Positions 50,675 through 60,001 of a stretch of 60,001 nucleotides of DNA are shown piece after piece (position 1 is the stretch's first letter; every line of letters begins with the position of its first letter). Source of the DNA: Hyphomicrobiales bacterium (GTDB taxonomy: Bacteria; Pseudomonadota; Alphaproteobacteria; Rhizobiales; Xanthobacteraceae). The DNA is taken from contig JACPOA010000028.1 of the NCBI GenBank assembly GCA_016185205.1, positions 1-60,001 on the forward strand. The letters run 5' to 3'. A program made the position numbers and the translations under genes. The notes under the pieces were generated by a model that searched no databases, had not been told where the DNA came from, and was given only the letters and a program-made list of their open reading frames with translations.

Positions 50675-50762
50675 GTCATGCCCGGCCTTGTGCCGGGCAT
50701 CCACGTCTTTCAAGTGGTGCAACAAGCAAGGCGTGGATGGCCGGGACAAGCCCGGCCATGAC
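50675..50762. repeat. Palindromic dispersed repeat
   Basis: An 88-bp element bounded by gtcatgcccggcc and ggccgggacaagcccggccatgac, with cgtggatgg/ccatccacg-type inner arms (gcatccacgtctt ... gcgtggatggccgg). Its left part matches the repeat at 28962-29112. It lies between the membrane-protein gene and the convergent isomerase gene and may end both transcripts. Confidence 0.7.
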
Positions 50763-50767
50763 GGATG

Positions 50768-51361
50768 TTATTTCTTCGCCCAATCCAGCGCGGCTTCCAG
50801 CCGATCGTTGCCCCAGAACAATTCACCGTCGGCCGTGACGAAACTCGGCGCCCCGAAAATGCCGAGCTTGCGGGCTTGCTCGGTTTGCGCGCGCAGCAGC
50901 GGTTTTGTCGCATCCGACTGCGCTTGCTCGAGCACCGCGTTGGCGTCCTGCCCGAGACCCTTGAGAACATCGACGATTACCGCCGGCTCGCCGATATTGC
51001 GCCCGGCGCCGAATTCGGCGCCGTAGACCGCGCGGCAGAAGTCCTCGCCCCATTCCTGCGCCAGGGCAACCAGCGCGACGCGCGCCGCCAGCAAGCTGTT
51101 TTGCGGAAACAGCGCCGGCTGCGCGAATGGCTGCTTGAGCGCGCCGCAAGTCCGCTCGAGGTCGCGCCACATGTAGCGGCCTTTGGCGGGATAGAGATTG
51201 AACGGCGAGGTTTCCCAGCCATGGTCCTTGAAAATCGGCCCGAGCAGAAATGGCCGCCAGCGCAGGCTGACGCCGGAGGCCTTGGCCAGCGGACCGATCC
51301 GCATCGCCGCCGGATAGGAATAGGTCGAGGCGAAATCGAACCAGAAATCGAGAGTCGGCAT
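50768..51361 (-). CDS. DsbA-family / 2-hydroxychromene-2-carboxylate isomerase-like protein
   Basis: 197 residues, thioredoxin-superfamily (kappa-GST) fold. The start MPTLDFWFDFASTYSYPAAMRI has serine where DsbA has CxxC, as in 2-hydroxychromene-2-carboxylate isomerase (NahD). The middle WRPFLLGPIFKDHGWETSPFNLYPAKGRYMWRDLERTCG and the end FGAPSFVTADGELFWGNDRLEAAL fit that family. It may be a glutathione-dependent isomerase, but no aromatic degradation genes are near. The start at 51361 is set by family alignment; a long upstream open frame is spurious. Confidence 0.88.
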   Translation of the reverse strand: MPTLDFWFDFASTYSYPAAMRIGPLAKASGVSLRWRPFLLGPIFKDHGWETSPFNLYPAKGRYMWRDLERTCGALKQPFAQPALFPQNSLLAARVALVALAQEWGEDFCRAVYGAEFGAGRNIGEPAVIVDVLKGLGQDANAVLEQAQSDATKPLLRAQTEQARKLGIFGAPSFVTADGELFWGNDRLEAALDWAKK

Positions 51362-51451
51362 ATCGACAATATAGCGGGACGGACGCGCCGCTGCCTTCCC
51401 ATTTTCACGGGCCTCGGCTAGACGAGGCGCGCGCTTCCCTAAAGGTAAGAC

Positions 51452-52225
51452 ATGAACCGCACCGAACTGATCGTCGCGCTCAGCCTCGCCGCCGTCGTCG
51501 GCTTGGCGTTCGGGTTCTATCCAGAGCTCGATCTGCTGGTGTCGCGCTACTTTTACGGTTTCGCCGACAACGCCCACAACATGTTCGCCTGGCGGCTTTA
51601 CCCGCCGCTGATGCTGGCGCGCGACACCGGGCTCTGGGTCAGCACCGTGCTGGTCGCGCCGGCGGTCGTTGCGCTGCTGATCAAGCTGATCCTGCCGCGC
51701 CGCAAGCTGCTGCTGTCGGGACGCGCCATCCTGTTCCTGATCGTGACGCTGGCGCTCGGGCCCGGCCTACTGGTCAATGGCGTGCTGAAGGAGTACTGGG
51801 GCCGTTCGCGGCCGATCGACGTCGCGCAGTTCGGCGGAACTGAGCATTTCGTCGCCTGGTGGGATCCGCGCGGCGATTGCCCGAGTAATTGCGGCTTCGT
51901 CTCCGGCGACGTGGCCGGTGCATTCTGGACCATCGCTCCGGCCGCGCTGGCACCGCCGGCCTGGCGCGCGCTTAGCCTTGGCGCGGCGCTGTCGCTCGGC
52001 GCCGGCATGGCCGCCATACGCGTGATGGCGGGCGGACATTTCCTCACCGACGTCGTGTTTGCCGGCATATTTACGTTCCTGATCATCTGGATCGCCTACG
52101 GCCTGATCTACCGCTGGCCGCGCACCCGGCTCACCGACGCCGATGTCGAGTGGGCGCTCGAACTTATCGCCACGCCGGGCTACAATTTCATTGTTGGCTT
52201 GTTCGGAAAGCGCAAGACCGAGTAG
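51452..52225 (+). CDS. PAP2-family membrane phosphatase
   Basis: 257 residues with about six membrane helices. The PAP2 motifs are present: KEYWGRSRP (KxxxxxxRP), SGDVAG in place of the usual PSGH (C2), and RVMAGGHFLTDVV (C3). The C2 motif is altered, GFVSGDVAGAF, with the phosphate-binding serine kept and histidine replaced by aspartate, which also occurs in lipid A phosphatases of this kind (LpxE-like). It may dephosphorylate lipid A or undecaprenyl diphosphate; the sequence does not decide. Confidence 0.85.
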   Translation: MNRTELIVALSLAAVVGLAFGFYPELDLLVSRYFYGFADNAHNMFAWRLYPPLMLARDTGLWVSTVLVAPAVVALLIKLILPRRKLLLSGRAILFLIVTLALGPGLLVNGVLKEYWGRSRPIDVAQFGGTEHFVAWWDPRGDCPSNCGFVSGDVAGAFWTIAPAALAPPAWRALSLGAALSLGAGMAAIRVMAGGHFLTDVVFAGIFTFLIIWIAYGLIYRWPRTRLTDADVEWALELIATPGYNFIVGLFGKRKTE

Positions 52226-52319
52226 CGCAATCCAGCGACGAGGATTATGGCGGCGCATCTTGCGCCGTTCACCTATGGCCCTATAGTCCGCGAAATTTCT
52301 CAATTGCACGGTTGTTCAA

Positions 52320-53564
<1,245 letters not shown>

Positions 53565-53592
53565 GCTGGCCGCGATGGCACGGAGACATCCG

Positions 53593-54009
53593 ATGGGCAG
53601 AACTGCGGCACGCGCATGTTTGCTTTCGGTGCTGGTCATGGTGCTTGCCGCCTGCTCGTCGGACAAGTCCACGAAAGAGCCCGACCCCAATATTCTTCCG
53701 ACCAACTATAAGCAGGAAGTCATCGATACGCTGTCGCGCGTGCTCGACGATCCAACCAACGTCCGCGACGCCTTTATCAGCGAGCCGGTGCTGCGCCCAG
53801 CCGGCAAAGAGGAGCGTTATACGGTCTGCGTGCGTGCCAATGCGCGCAACCTCTCGCGCCACTACACCGGCGCCAAGGACCGCATCGGCTATTTCTATGG
53901 AGGCCATCTCAATCAATTGGTTGAAGCGACCAAGGAGCAATGCGGCAACGCGCCCTACAAGCCGTTCCCCGAACTGGAGAATCTTTGCCTGGGCACCAAA
54001 TGCGAATAG
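53593..54009 (+). CDS. Hypothetical lipoprotein
   Basis: 138 residues. Signal peptide MGRTAARACLLSVLVMVLAACSSDK with lipobox LAAC gives a lipidated cysteine. The mature part is hydrophilic with LPTNYKQEVIDTLSRVLDDPTNVRDAFISEPVLRPAGKEERYTVCVRAN, a pattern found in small conserved Rhizobiales lipoproteins, and two C-terminal cysteines (ENLCLGTKC). ATG 53593 is chosen for GGAG eight bases before it; 53575 is possible. Function unknown. Confidence 0.8.
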   Translation: MGRTAARACLLSVLVMVLAACSSDKSTKEPDPNILPTNYKQEVIDTLSRVLDDPTNVRDAFISEPVLRPAGKEERYTVCVRANARNLSRHYTGAKDRIGYFYGGHLNQLVEATKEQCGNAPYKPFPELENLCLGTKCE

Positions 54010-54044
54010 CGTTTCGCGGCGATTGAGAGCAGTGGCGCGCAACG

Positions 54045-55160
54045 CTAGTGAATGTCCGCAGGCGTGACCGGGCCAGCGTCGACCTCGATCAGCTTCATCT
54101 CCGGCACCAGCGGCAGATTGCGGCGTTTCTTGTCGGCAATCTCCTCGACGACCTTGCGCATTTGCAGGAAGCGCACCGGCGAGGTCGGGTGCGTTGTCGC
54201 GTTCCGAATGCTGTTCGGGTTTTCCAGCCCCATCGCGGACCAGACCTCCTCGGCCCCGGCAACATCATAACCGGCGCGCGTCGCATAATAGGCGCCGACA
54301 TAATCGGCTTCGCGCTCGAACCCGACGCTGAAAGCCATCGCGCCGGCCTGATAGAAATGCCTTGTAAACGAGCCGCCGGTATTCATCGTGGCGAGTGCGA
54401 AGCCGCCATCGACCAAAGCGCCGCCGAGTGCTCCGAGCACAGCGTTTTGCTGTTTCTTTTGGTAATGGCCCATGTTCACATGGGCGAGTTCATGACCGAC
54501 GATCACGGCGAGCTGATCGTCGGTGCGCGCCAATCGCAAAATGCCTGATTGGATCACGATCTTCTTGTAGTCGGTCGCGGCGTTCGCCTCGGCGTTGATC
54601 TCGAGATTGACGGGAATCGCGCAGCCGATCACCGGCTTCACCTCGAGCGTCTTGTCGATGCCGTCGCGCTTCAGGACAACTTGCAGCGGCCGCTCGCCGT
54701 TGTCGCGCAGGAAGCCGCCGATCCAACGCGGCGTGCCGGTGACCGGCACCGGCTCGTTGTTGAACGTCATCAGCTCGTCGCCGGTCACGATTCCGGCGGC
54801 GGCGGCCGGCGAGCCCTCGACAACCGAGACGACGGTCGGCCTGACCCAGGTCAGGTTCAGCGCCTCGGCGGAAAACGACCGGTACTTGCGCGGCAGGCTT
54901 TGCGGCGTGACTGCCAGGAGGCCGGTCTGGCCGGCGACCCAGTCCCTGCAGTCGGCGTGATTGGCGGTGCGGATGCGGAAGGCGACAGTGTCGAGCCGGC
55001 GCAGCTGTGCGAAATAGTCCCGCAGTTGCGCGATTTCCTGCCGGCGGCGCTCGGCGGCGATATCGTCGGCCGGCAATGCGGGAAAATTCGTGCTCGGCCC
55101 GACACAGGCCGCGCACAGCACCAGGCACGCATATGCTACCGACCAGCGACGCCGACGCAC
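54045..55160 (-). CDS. M48 family metalloprotease with PDZ domain
   Basis: 371 residues. The N-terminus has a hydrophobic signal with a cysteine that could be lipidated (YACLVLCAACVGPSTNF). A PDZ-like segment (TWVRPTVVSVVEGSPAAAAGIVTGDELMTFNNEPV) is followed by the M48 protease core: HELAHVNMGH (HExxH zinc motif) and the third ligand in EREADYVGAYYATRAGYD, then HPTSPVRFLQM. Likely a periplasmic or membrane-associated quality-control protease. The start is GTG 55160. It is convergent with the lipoprotein gene. Confidence 0.88.
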   Translation of the reverse strand: MRRRRWSVAYACLVLCAACVGPSTNFPALPADDIAAERRRQEIAQLRDYFAQLRRLDTVAFRIRTANHADCRDWVAGQTGLLAVTPQSLPRKYRSFSAEALNLTWVRPTVVSVVEGSPAAAAGIVTGDELMTFNNEPVPVTGTPRWIGGFLRDNGERPLQVVLKRDGIDKTLEVKPVIGCAIPVNLEINAEANAATDYKKIVIQSGILRLARTDDQLAVIVGHELAHVNMGHYQKKQQNAVLGALGGALVDGGFALATMNTGGSFTRHFYQAGAMAFSVGFEREADYVGAYYATRAGYDVAGAEEVWSAMGLENPNSIRNATTHPTSPVRFLQMRKVVEEIADKKRRNLPLVPEMKLIEVDAGPVTPADIH

Positions 55161-55293
55161 GGGAACCCCCCGAGCGGCCAGCTTGCGCCAGCGCTACAAC
55201 CGGATCAAGCCTAAGTTGTAGGCGGGTGAACGGCAACCCGGCCGAAAGGCCGGCTGCGTGCGATTATCGCCAGCCGCGCTACAACCCAGATCG

Positions 55294-55394
55294 CTAGAAC
55301 GCGTCCCGATTCAATTGAATCGGAAACGCGTTCTAGGTTCTTATTTGATCGCATTTTCTACGGCGAACCGGTTCCCACTTCGCCGGAAAATGCT
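55294..55394. repeat. Tandem pair of palindromic elements downstream of sdhB
   Basis: First palindrome 55294-55336: ctagaacgcgt...acgcgttctag around an attcaattgaat core. Second 55351-55394: gcattttc...gaaaatgc around gcgaaccggttcccacttcgcc, related to the repeat at 10151-10199. This combination is a common dispersed element in Rhizobiales. Apart from it, 55161-55412 has no gene. Confidence 0.75.
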
Positions 55395-55412
55395 CGAGGG
55401 GAGCCGTCGGCG

Positions 55413-56204
55413 TCAGACCTGCCGGTCGACCATCGCCTTTTTCAGCTCGGCGATTTCCTTCGCCGGGTTGAGGCCCTTGGGGCAGGCTTTCGAGCAATTC
55501 ATGATGGTGTGGCAGCGGTAGAGCCGGAACGGATCCTCAAGATTGTCGAGCCGAGCGCCGGTGGCTTCGTCGCGGCTGTCCTTGACCCAGCGGTTGGCCT
55601 GCAGCAGCGCCGCCGGACCGAGGTAGCGGTCGGAGTTCCACCAATAGCTCGGGCACGAGGTCGAGCAGCAGGCGCACAAGATGCACTCGTACATGCCGTC
55701 GAGCTTGGCGCGATCCTCGTAGCTCTGCTTCCATTCCTTCTCGGGCGTGGCCGTCACGGTCTGCAGCCAGGGCTCGATCGAGGCGTATTGCGCGTAGAAA
55801 TTCTTCAGATCCGGCACCAGGTCCTTCACCACCGGCTGATGCGGCAGCGGATAGACCTTCACCGGCTCCTTGGCATCGTCCATCGCCTTGGTGCAGGCCA
55901 GCGTATTGGTACCGTCGATATTCATGGCGCAGGAGCCGCAGACGCCTTCGCGGCAGGAGCGGCGGAAGGTCAGCGTCGGATCGACGTTGTTCTTGATCCA
56001 GATCAGCGCGTCGAGAACCATCGGGCCGCAATCGTCGCGATCGATGTAATAGGTGTCGATGCGCGGATTTTGGCCGTCGTCCGGGTTCCAGCGATAGATG
56101 CGGAATTCGGTCACGTCCGTGGCCAAGCCCCCGGATTTGGCCGGCTGCGGCCAGGTCTTGCCTTGCGTGATCTTGGAATTTTTCGGAAGCGTGAATTCGA
56201 CCAT
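55413..56204 (-). CDS. sdhB: Succinate dehydrogenase iron-sulfur subunit
   Basis: 263 residues. Carries the three Fe-S clusters linking FAD to quinone in complex II: the [2Fe-2S] ligands in [22 protein letters not shown], and the [4Fe-4S]/[3Fe-4S] ligands in [16 protein letters not shown] and [17 protein letters not shown]. The start at 56204 ([11 protein letters not shown]) is set by family alignment. It is the last gene of the sdhCDAB operon, 38 bp after sdhA. Confidence 0.97.
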   Translation of the reverse strand: MVEFTLPKNSKITQGKTWPQPAKSGGLATDVTEFRIYRWNPDDGQNPRIDTYYIDRDDCGPMVLDALIWIKNNVDPTLTFRRSCREGVCGSCAMNIDGTNTLACTKAMDDAKEPVKVYPLPHQPVVKDLVPDLKNFYAQYASIEPWLQTVTATPEKEWKQSYEDRAKLDGMYECILCACCSTSCPSYWWNSDRYLGPAALLQANRWVKDSRDEATGARLDNLEDPFRLYRCHTIMNCSKACPKGLNPAKEIAELKKAMVDRQV

Positions 56205-56242
56205 GTCGGCGATCCGCGTGTTGTTTGAGGAGAGCCTTGACG

Positions 56243-58072
56243 TCAGTAGACGCGGGCTTTCGGTTCGATATAGGCGATGTCGTTGGTGAGCGTGAAAGTG
56301 TGCACCGGGCGGTCGTCGAGCTTCGAGTTGCCCTTGGCGTCGATCCACGACAGCGTATGCTTCATCCAGTCCTTGTCGTTGCGGGCGGGGAAATCCTCGC
56401 GCGCATGGGCGCCGCGGCTTTCGGGGCGGTTGCGCGCCGAATCCATGGTGACGACGGCCTGCGCCATGAGATTTTCGAGTTCGAGCGTCTCGATCAGATC
56501 GGAATTCCAGATCAGCGAACGGTCGCTGACGCCGATATCCGACATGTTGGCATAGGCGTCGTGGATGAGCTTGTGGCCTTCGTCCAGCACCTCGCCGGTG
56601 CGGAACACCGCGCAATGGTCCTGCATCACCCTCTGCATCTTGAGCCGCAGCTGCGCGGTACGCGTGCCGCCGGAGGCGTTGCGGAACTTGTCGAGACGCG
56701 CCAGCGCCTGATCGGCGGAATCCTTCGGCAGCTCGGGCTGCTTGTCGCCGGGCGTGAGCAACTCGGCGCAGCGCAGCGCGGCGGCGCGGCCGAACACCAC
56801 CAGATCGATCAGCGAATTCGAGCCGAGCCGGTTGGCGCCGTGCACGGACACGCAGGCCGCTTCGCCCAGCGCCATCAGGCCGGGCACCACGGTGTCGGCA
56901 TTGCCGTTCTTCTTGGTCAATGCCTCGCCGTGATAGTTGGTGGGAATGCCGCCCATGTTGTAGTGCGCCGTCGGCAGCACCGGAATCGGCTCGCGCGAGA
57001 TATCGACGTTGGCGAAAATGCGGGCAAGCTCCGCGATCCCCGGCAACCGCTCGTGCAGCACCTTGGGATCGAGATGATCGAGATGCAGATAGATGTGGTC
57101 CTTGTTCTTGCCGACGCCGCGGCCTTCGCGCATCTCGATGGTCATGGCGCGCGACACCACGTCGCGCGAGGCCAGATCCTTGGCTGACGGCGCGTAGCGC
57201 TCCATGAAGCGCTCGCCCTCGGAATTGACCAGATAGCCGCCTTCGCCGCGCGAGCCTTCGGTGATCAGGCAACCGGCGCCATAGATGCCGGTCGGATGGA
57301 ATTGCACGAATTCCATGTCCTGCAGCGGCAGGCCGGCGCGCAGAACCATCGCGTTGCCATCCCCGGTGCAGATATGGGCCGAGGTGCAGGAGAAATAGGC
57401 GCGGCCATAACCGCCGGTGGCGATGATGACCATGTTGGCGCTGAAGCGATGGATGGTGCCGTCGTCGAGATTGAGCGCCACCACGCCGCGGCAGCGGCCC
57501 TCGTCGTCCATGATCAGGTCGATGGCGAAATATTCGATGTAGAACTCGGCCGAATGCCGCAGCGCCTGGCCGTACATCGTATGCAGCATGGCGTGGCCGG
57601 TGCGGTCGGCGGCGGCGCAGGTGCGCTGCGCGGTGCCTTTGCCGTAATGGGTGGTCATGCCGCCGAATGGGCGCTGATAGATGCGGCCGTCCTCGCGGCG
57701 CGAGAACGGCAGGCCCCAGTGCTCCAGCTCGTAGACCGCTTCCGGCGCGTTGCGGCAGAGATATTCGATGGCGTCCTGGTCGCCGAGCCAGTCGGAGCCC
57801 TTGACGGTGTCGTACATGTGCCAGCGCCAGTCGTCCTCGCCCATATTGCCGAGCGCGGCGGCGATGCCGCCCTGCGCCGACACGGTATGCGAGCGGGTCG
57901 GGAACACCTTGCTGATGCAGGCGGTGCGCAGGCCGGCTTCGCTGCAGCCGACCACGGCACGCAGGCCGGAACCGCCGGCGCCGATCACCACCACGTCGTA
58001 GCTGTGATCCTCGATCGGATAGGCGTGGCCGTTGACCGCCGGCCCGCTGCTCGATTTTGCATTCTTCGCCAT
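56243..58072 (-). CDS. sdhA: Succinate dehydrogenase flavoprotein subunit
   Basis: 609 residues. Oxidises succinate to fumarate with covalently bound FAD. The dinucleotide-binding [12 protein letters not shown], the flavinylated histidine in [11 protein letters not shown], the substrate-site [15 protein letters not shown] and [16 protein letters not shown], and the C-terminal Arg/His block are intact. It starts 6 bp after the sdhD stop. Membrane-bound through SdhB and the SdhCD anchor. Confidence 0.98.
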   Translation of the reverse strand: MAKNAKSSSGPAVNGHAYPIEDHSYDVVVIGAGGSGLRAVVGCSEAGLRTACISKVFPTRSHTVSAQGGIAAALGNMGEDDWRWHMYDTVKGSDWLGDQDAIEYLCRNAPEAVYELEHWGLPFSRREDGRIYQRPFGGMTTHYGKGTAQRTCAAADRTGHAMLHTMYGQALRHSAEFYIEYFAIDLIMDDEGRCRGVVALNLDDGTIHRFSANMVIIATGGYGRAYFSCTSAHICTGDGNAMVLRAGLPLQDMEFVQFHPTGIYGAGCLITEGSRGEGGYLVNSEGERFMERYAPSAKDLASRDVVSRAMTIEMREGRGVGKNKDHIYLHLDHLDPKVLHERLPGIAELARIFANVDISREPIPVLPTAHYNMGGIPTNYHGEALTKKNGNADTVVPGLMALGEAACVSVHGANRLGSNSLIDLVVFGRAAALRCAELLTPGDKQPELPKDSADQALARLDKFRNASGGTRTAQLRLKMQRVMQDHCAVFRTGEVLDEGHKLIHDAYANMSDIGVSDRSLIWNSDLIETLELENLMAQAVVTMDSARNRPESRGAHAREDFPARNDKDWMKHTLSWIDAKGNSKLDDRPVHTFTLTNDIAYIEPKARVY

Positions 58073-58078
58073 GACTTT

Positions 58079-58468
58079 TTAAACCCCGAACGAAAGCTTG
58101 AGGATGGCGAAAGCGGAGGCGAAGGCGATGGCGAACACGAAGAACGTGTTTCCCATCAGGCACGCCAGCTTCAGTTTATCCTCGTGCACATAGTCGATGA
58201 TGATCTCCTGCAGGCCGATCCACATGTGATAGGCCGTGTTGATGATGAACAGCAGCATGACGATCGCGACGATCGGCGAGCCGAGAATCTGCACGACCGC
58301 CGCGTGACTGCGTCCAAGCAGCGAGATGACGATGATGATAAGCGCGATGGTGAGCGGGATGGCGGCCACCGAGGTCACGCGCTGATGCCAGAAATTCTGC
58401 GTGCCGGTGTGGGCCGCGCCGAGGCCGCGCACGCGGCGCATGGGCGTGAGAATTTGATTCTGTTTCAT
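58079..58468 (-). CDS. sdhD: Succinate dehydrogenase membrane anchor subunit
   Basis: 129 residues with three hydrophobic helices ([58 protein letters not shown]). The [14 protein letters not shown] segment and the helix II histidine (AYHMWIG) match SdhD of alphaproteobacteria, which helps bind heme b and ubiquinone. The start at 58468 overlaps the sdhC stop by 4 nt (ATGA). Confidence 0.94.
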   Translation of the reverse strand: MKQNQILTPMRRVRGLGAAHTGTQNFWHQRVTSVAAIPLTIALIIIVISLLGRSHAAVVQILGSPIVAIVMLLFIINTAYHMWIGLQEIIIDYVHEDKLKLACLMGNTFFVFAIAFASAFAILKLSFGV

Positions 58469-58893
58469 CGCGGGCCTCCCATGGCAAGATAGCCGACCAC
58501 CCAGACGATGAGCGTGAGCGAGATCGATCCGACGATGGTGGCGAGCGCCAGAAATTCGCGCTCGGTGGGCTCGAAGCCGCGGCCGACATCCCAGATCAGA
58601 TGACGGATGCCGCCGAGCAGGTGATGGAGCAGGGCCCAGGTGTAGCCGAGCAGCACCAGCCGCCCGATCAGGCTGCCCATGAACCATTCGAAATTGGCGT
58701 AGGCATTGGGGCCGGAGGCGGCGGCGATCAGCCACCAGGCGATCAGCAGCACGCCGAAATACAGCACAAAGCCGCTGATGCGGTGGAAGCCCGACATCAC
58801 GTAGCTCAGCATGAATTTGTAGACTTGCAGATGCGGAGAAAGCGGACGCGGTCGTCGCGCTGCCGCTGTCGTTCCCGCCTCAAGCTCGGCCAT
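58465..58893 (-). CDS. sdhC: Succinate dehydrogenase cytochrome b556 subunit
   Basis: 142 residues with three transmembrane helices. RPLSPHLQVYKFMLSYVMSGFHRISGFVLYFG is the quinone-site signature (SPHLQVY, HRISG), and WALLHHLLGGIRHLIWDVG carries the axial heme histidine. It is the first gene of sdhCDAB and divergent from a LysR gene. The promoter must lie within 58894-59000 on the minus strand. Confidence 0.95.
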   Translation of the reverse strand: MAELEAGTTAAARRPRPLSPHLQVYKFMLSYVMSGFHRISGFVLYFGVLLIAWWLIAAASGPNAYANFEWFMGSLIGRLVLLGYTWALLHHLLGGIRHLIWDVGRGFEPTEREFLALATIVGSISLTLIVWVVGYLAMGGPR

Positions 58894-59214
58894 CGTCGTT
58901 CTCCAGAATGCTCAAAACCAGCCGCTCGATCGCAGCGGCGATCGCGGCCGGTTTGCAACCACTTTCCACCAGAGCCGCATCGCGCCCATTGACCAAAATC
59001 AAAACTTCCCGCCCTCGACGTTTCGATTGATAAAACGGCGAAGCAGTTTTTGGGTCAATGCACCGGTCGAGGGCGGGGCGGTCAGATGCTTTCAGGCTTG
59101 ACCGGCCACCAAAACAGGTACTTCATGAATTACGAAGCTTGAACCTCAAAAATAGGCCATGCAATATGTGTTTTACGTAGTCTGCCTTCGTAAAATAAGA
59201 AGGTAGCCGGTCCC
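58894..59214. promoter_or_regulatory. Divergent sdhC / LysR control region with inverted repeat
   Basis: 321 bp with no gene. cccgccctcgac (59008-59019) and gtcgagggcggg (59066-59077) form a 12-bp perfect inverted pair over a 46-bp spacer. Just outside and inside, attgaccaaaa (58988-58998) and ttttgggtcaat (59048-59059) form a further imperfect pair. Close to the LysR start, tgccttcgtaaaataagaagg contains the short inverted pair ccttcg/... typical of operators. Which of these is bound, and by what, is not known. Confidence 0.45.
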
Positions 59215-60001
59215 ATGCGCTTCGACTTCACCGATCTCAACCTGTTCCGCCACATCGTAGAGGCGGGCAGCATCACCCATGGCGCGGCGCGCTCGAATCT
59301 GGCGCTGGCCGCCGCCTCCACGCGCATCCGCAAGATGGAACAGGCGTTCGGAACCCAGCTGCTGGTGCGCGGGCGTCAGGGCGTCGTCCCGACGCAGGCC
59401 GGCCGCACTTTGCTGCAGCACACGCGCATGATCTTGGCGCAGTCCGAACGTATGCAGGAGGATCTGATGCCCTATGCGCGCGGGCTGGCCGGCCAGGTGC
59501 GCGTGCTGTCCAATACCAATGCGCTCACCGAGTTCCTGCCCGAGACGCTGAGCTCGTTCCTCACGGCCTATCCCGACATCAGCGTGGACCTGGAGGAGCG
59601 GCTGAGCGACGAGATCGTCGGACTGATCGCGGAAGGCGCCGCTGATATCGGCATTGTCGCCGGCACGGTCGATTACGGCGGCTTGCACACATTTCCGTTC
59701 CGCAGCGACCGCTTCGTGCTGGTGGTGGCGCGCAATCATGCGCTCGCCAGCCGTTCGCGCATCGGGTTTACCGAGGTGCTCGACTACGACATGGTAGGCT
59801 TGGATCGCGCCAGCGCGATCCAGCGCTTCCTCGCCGACAAGGCGAGCCGCATCGGCCGCTCCATCCGCCTGCGCGTGCAGCTGCGCAGCTTCGATGCGAT
59901 CTGTCGTCTGGTCGAATGCAATGTCGGCGTCGGCATCGTGCCGGAAACCACCGTGCAGCGGGCGGCGCGCAACATGGCGATCAATGCCGTGCGGCTGACC
60001 G
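59215..60001 (+). CDS. LysR-family transcriptional regulator (cut by window end)
   Basis: First 262 residues visible, no stop before the edge. The N-terminal helix-turn-helix is clear: DLNLFRHIVEAGSITHGAARSNLALAAASTRIRKMEQAFGTQLLVRGRQGVVPTQAG, with the LysR pattern, followed by the periplasmic-binding-like effector domain (RVLSNTNALTEFLPETLSSFLTAYPDISVDLEERLSDEIVGLIAEGAADIGIV). ATG 59215 has GAAGGTAGCCGG upstream. LysR proteins usually control a divergent neighbour, which here is sdhC, an uncommon target. Confidence 0.93.
   Translation, partial: MRFDFTDLNLFRHIVEAGSITHGAARSNLALAAASTRIRKMEQAFGTQLLVRGRQGVVPTQAGRTLLQHTRMILAQSERMQEDLMPYARGLAGQVRVLSNTNALTEFLPETLSSFLTAYPDISVDLEERLSDEIVGLIAEGAADIGIVAGTVDYGGLHTFPFRSDRFVLVVARNHALASRSRIGFTEVLDYDMVGLDRASAIQRFLADKASRIGRSIRLRVQLRSFDAICRLVECNVGVGIVPETTVQRAARNMAINAVRLT

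Noticed and set aside
55413-58163. A single 916-residue fusion of shifted sdhA sequence with sdhB
   Set aside because: The part upstream of 56204 is the wrong frame of sdhA; SdhB has a clear start at 56204.

Overview
The window is a GC-rich chromosomal segment of an alphaproteobacterium, most probably of the order Hyphomicrobiales (Rhizobiales) near the Bradyrhizobium / Rhodopseudomonas / Xanthobacteraceae group. This rests on gene content and order rather than on any search: tsaD-gpsA divergent from hemC-hemD-mitofilin-hemY, an sdhCDAB operon, an IalB-family protein, a DUF6894 protein, small zinc-ribbon proteins, HWE/HisKA_2 histidine kinases, and dispersed palindromic elements of the kind common in that group.

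Layout. 1-5415 (mostly minus): tail of an unknown gene, acetyl-CoA synthetase, DUF1761, EVE-domain protein, gpsA and tsaD. 5501-10092 (plus): heme block hemC, hemD, a Mic60/mitofilin homologue and a HemY-N/Orf52 homologue, followed by tRNA-Thr(CGT). 10375-20361: a bicupin protein, two consecutive ParA-like ATPases, a 47-residue membrane peptide, an LplT-type MFS carrier, an adenylosuccinate-lyase/CMLE-family enzyme, a translationally coupled RidA-like/M24-like pair, an alpha/beta hydrolase, and an AhpD-like protein coupled to an ABC ATPase. 20822-28931 (plus): a Tad/Cpa pilus assembly operon (cpaB, cpaC, small lipoprotein, cpaE, cpaF, tadB, tadC, tadD) with no pilin, prepilin peptidase or TadE/F/G here. 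29220-34973: SDR, class-I glutamine amidotransferase, HWE kinase, tRNA-Ala(CGC), YggT, DUF167, folD and a GNAT protein.

Two accessory stretches break the housekeeping background. 34974-37665 holds only very small genes (ribbon-helix-helix, PilZ, XRE regulator, two zinc ribbons, DUF6894, hypotheticals). 41222-44107 is bounded by two diverged copies of the 5' part of a DUF1232 gene, one truncated and one complete; between them lie two exported unknown proteins and a minus-strand pair made of an orphan phage Mu gpF (MuF)-like domain protein and a membrane-anchored protein. Next to it, a histidine kinase/receiver pair is flanked by a 22-bp exact direct repeat. These two places are the best candidates for undescribed biology.

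47129-60001 returns to core genes: quinone oxidoreductase, IalB-like protein, rlmN, a small membrane protein, a DsbA/HCCA-isomerase-type protein, PAP2 phosphatase, argG, a lipoprotein, an M48/PDZ protease, sdhCDAB, and a LysR regulator cut by the window end that is divergent from sdhC. I saw no CRISPR array, no rRNA, no intact transposase and no integrase. All functional calls are from reading motifs and family resemblance; none was checked against a database.
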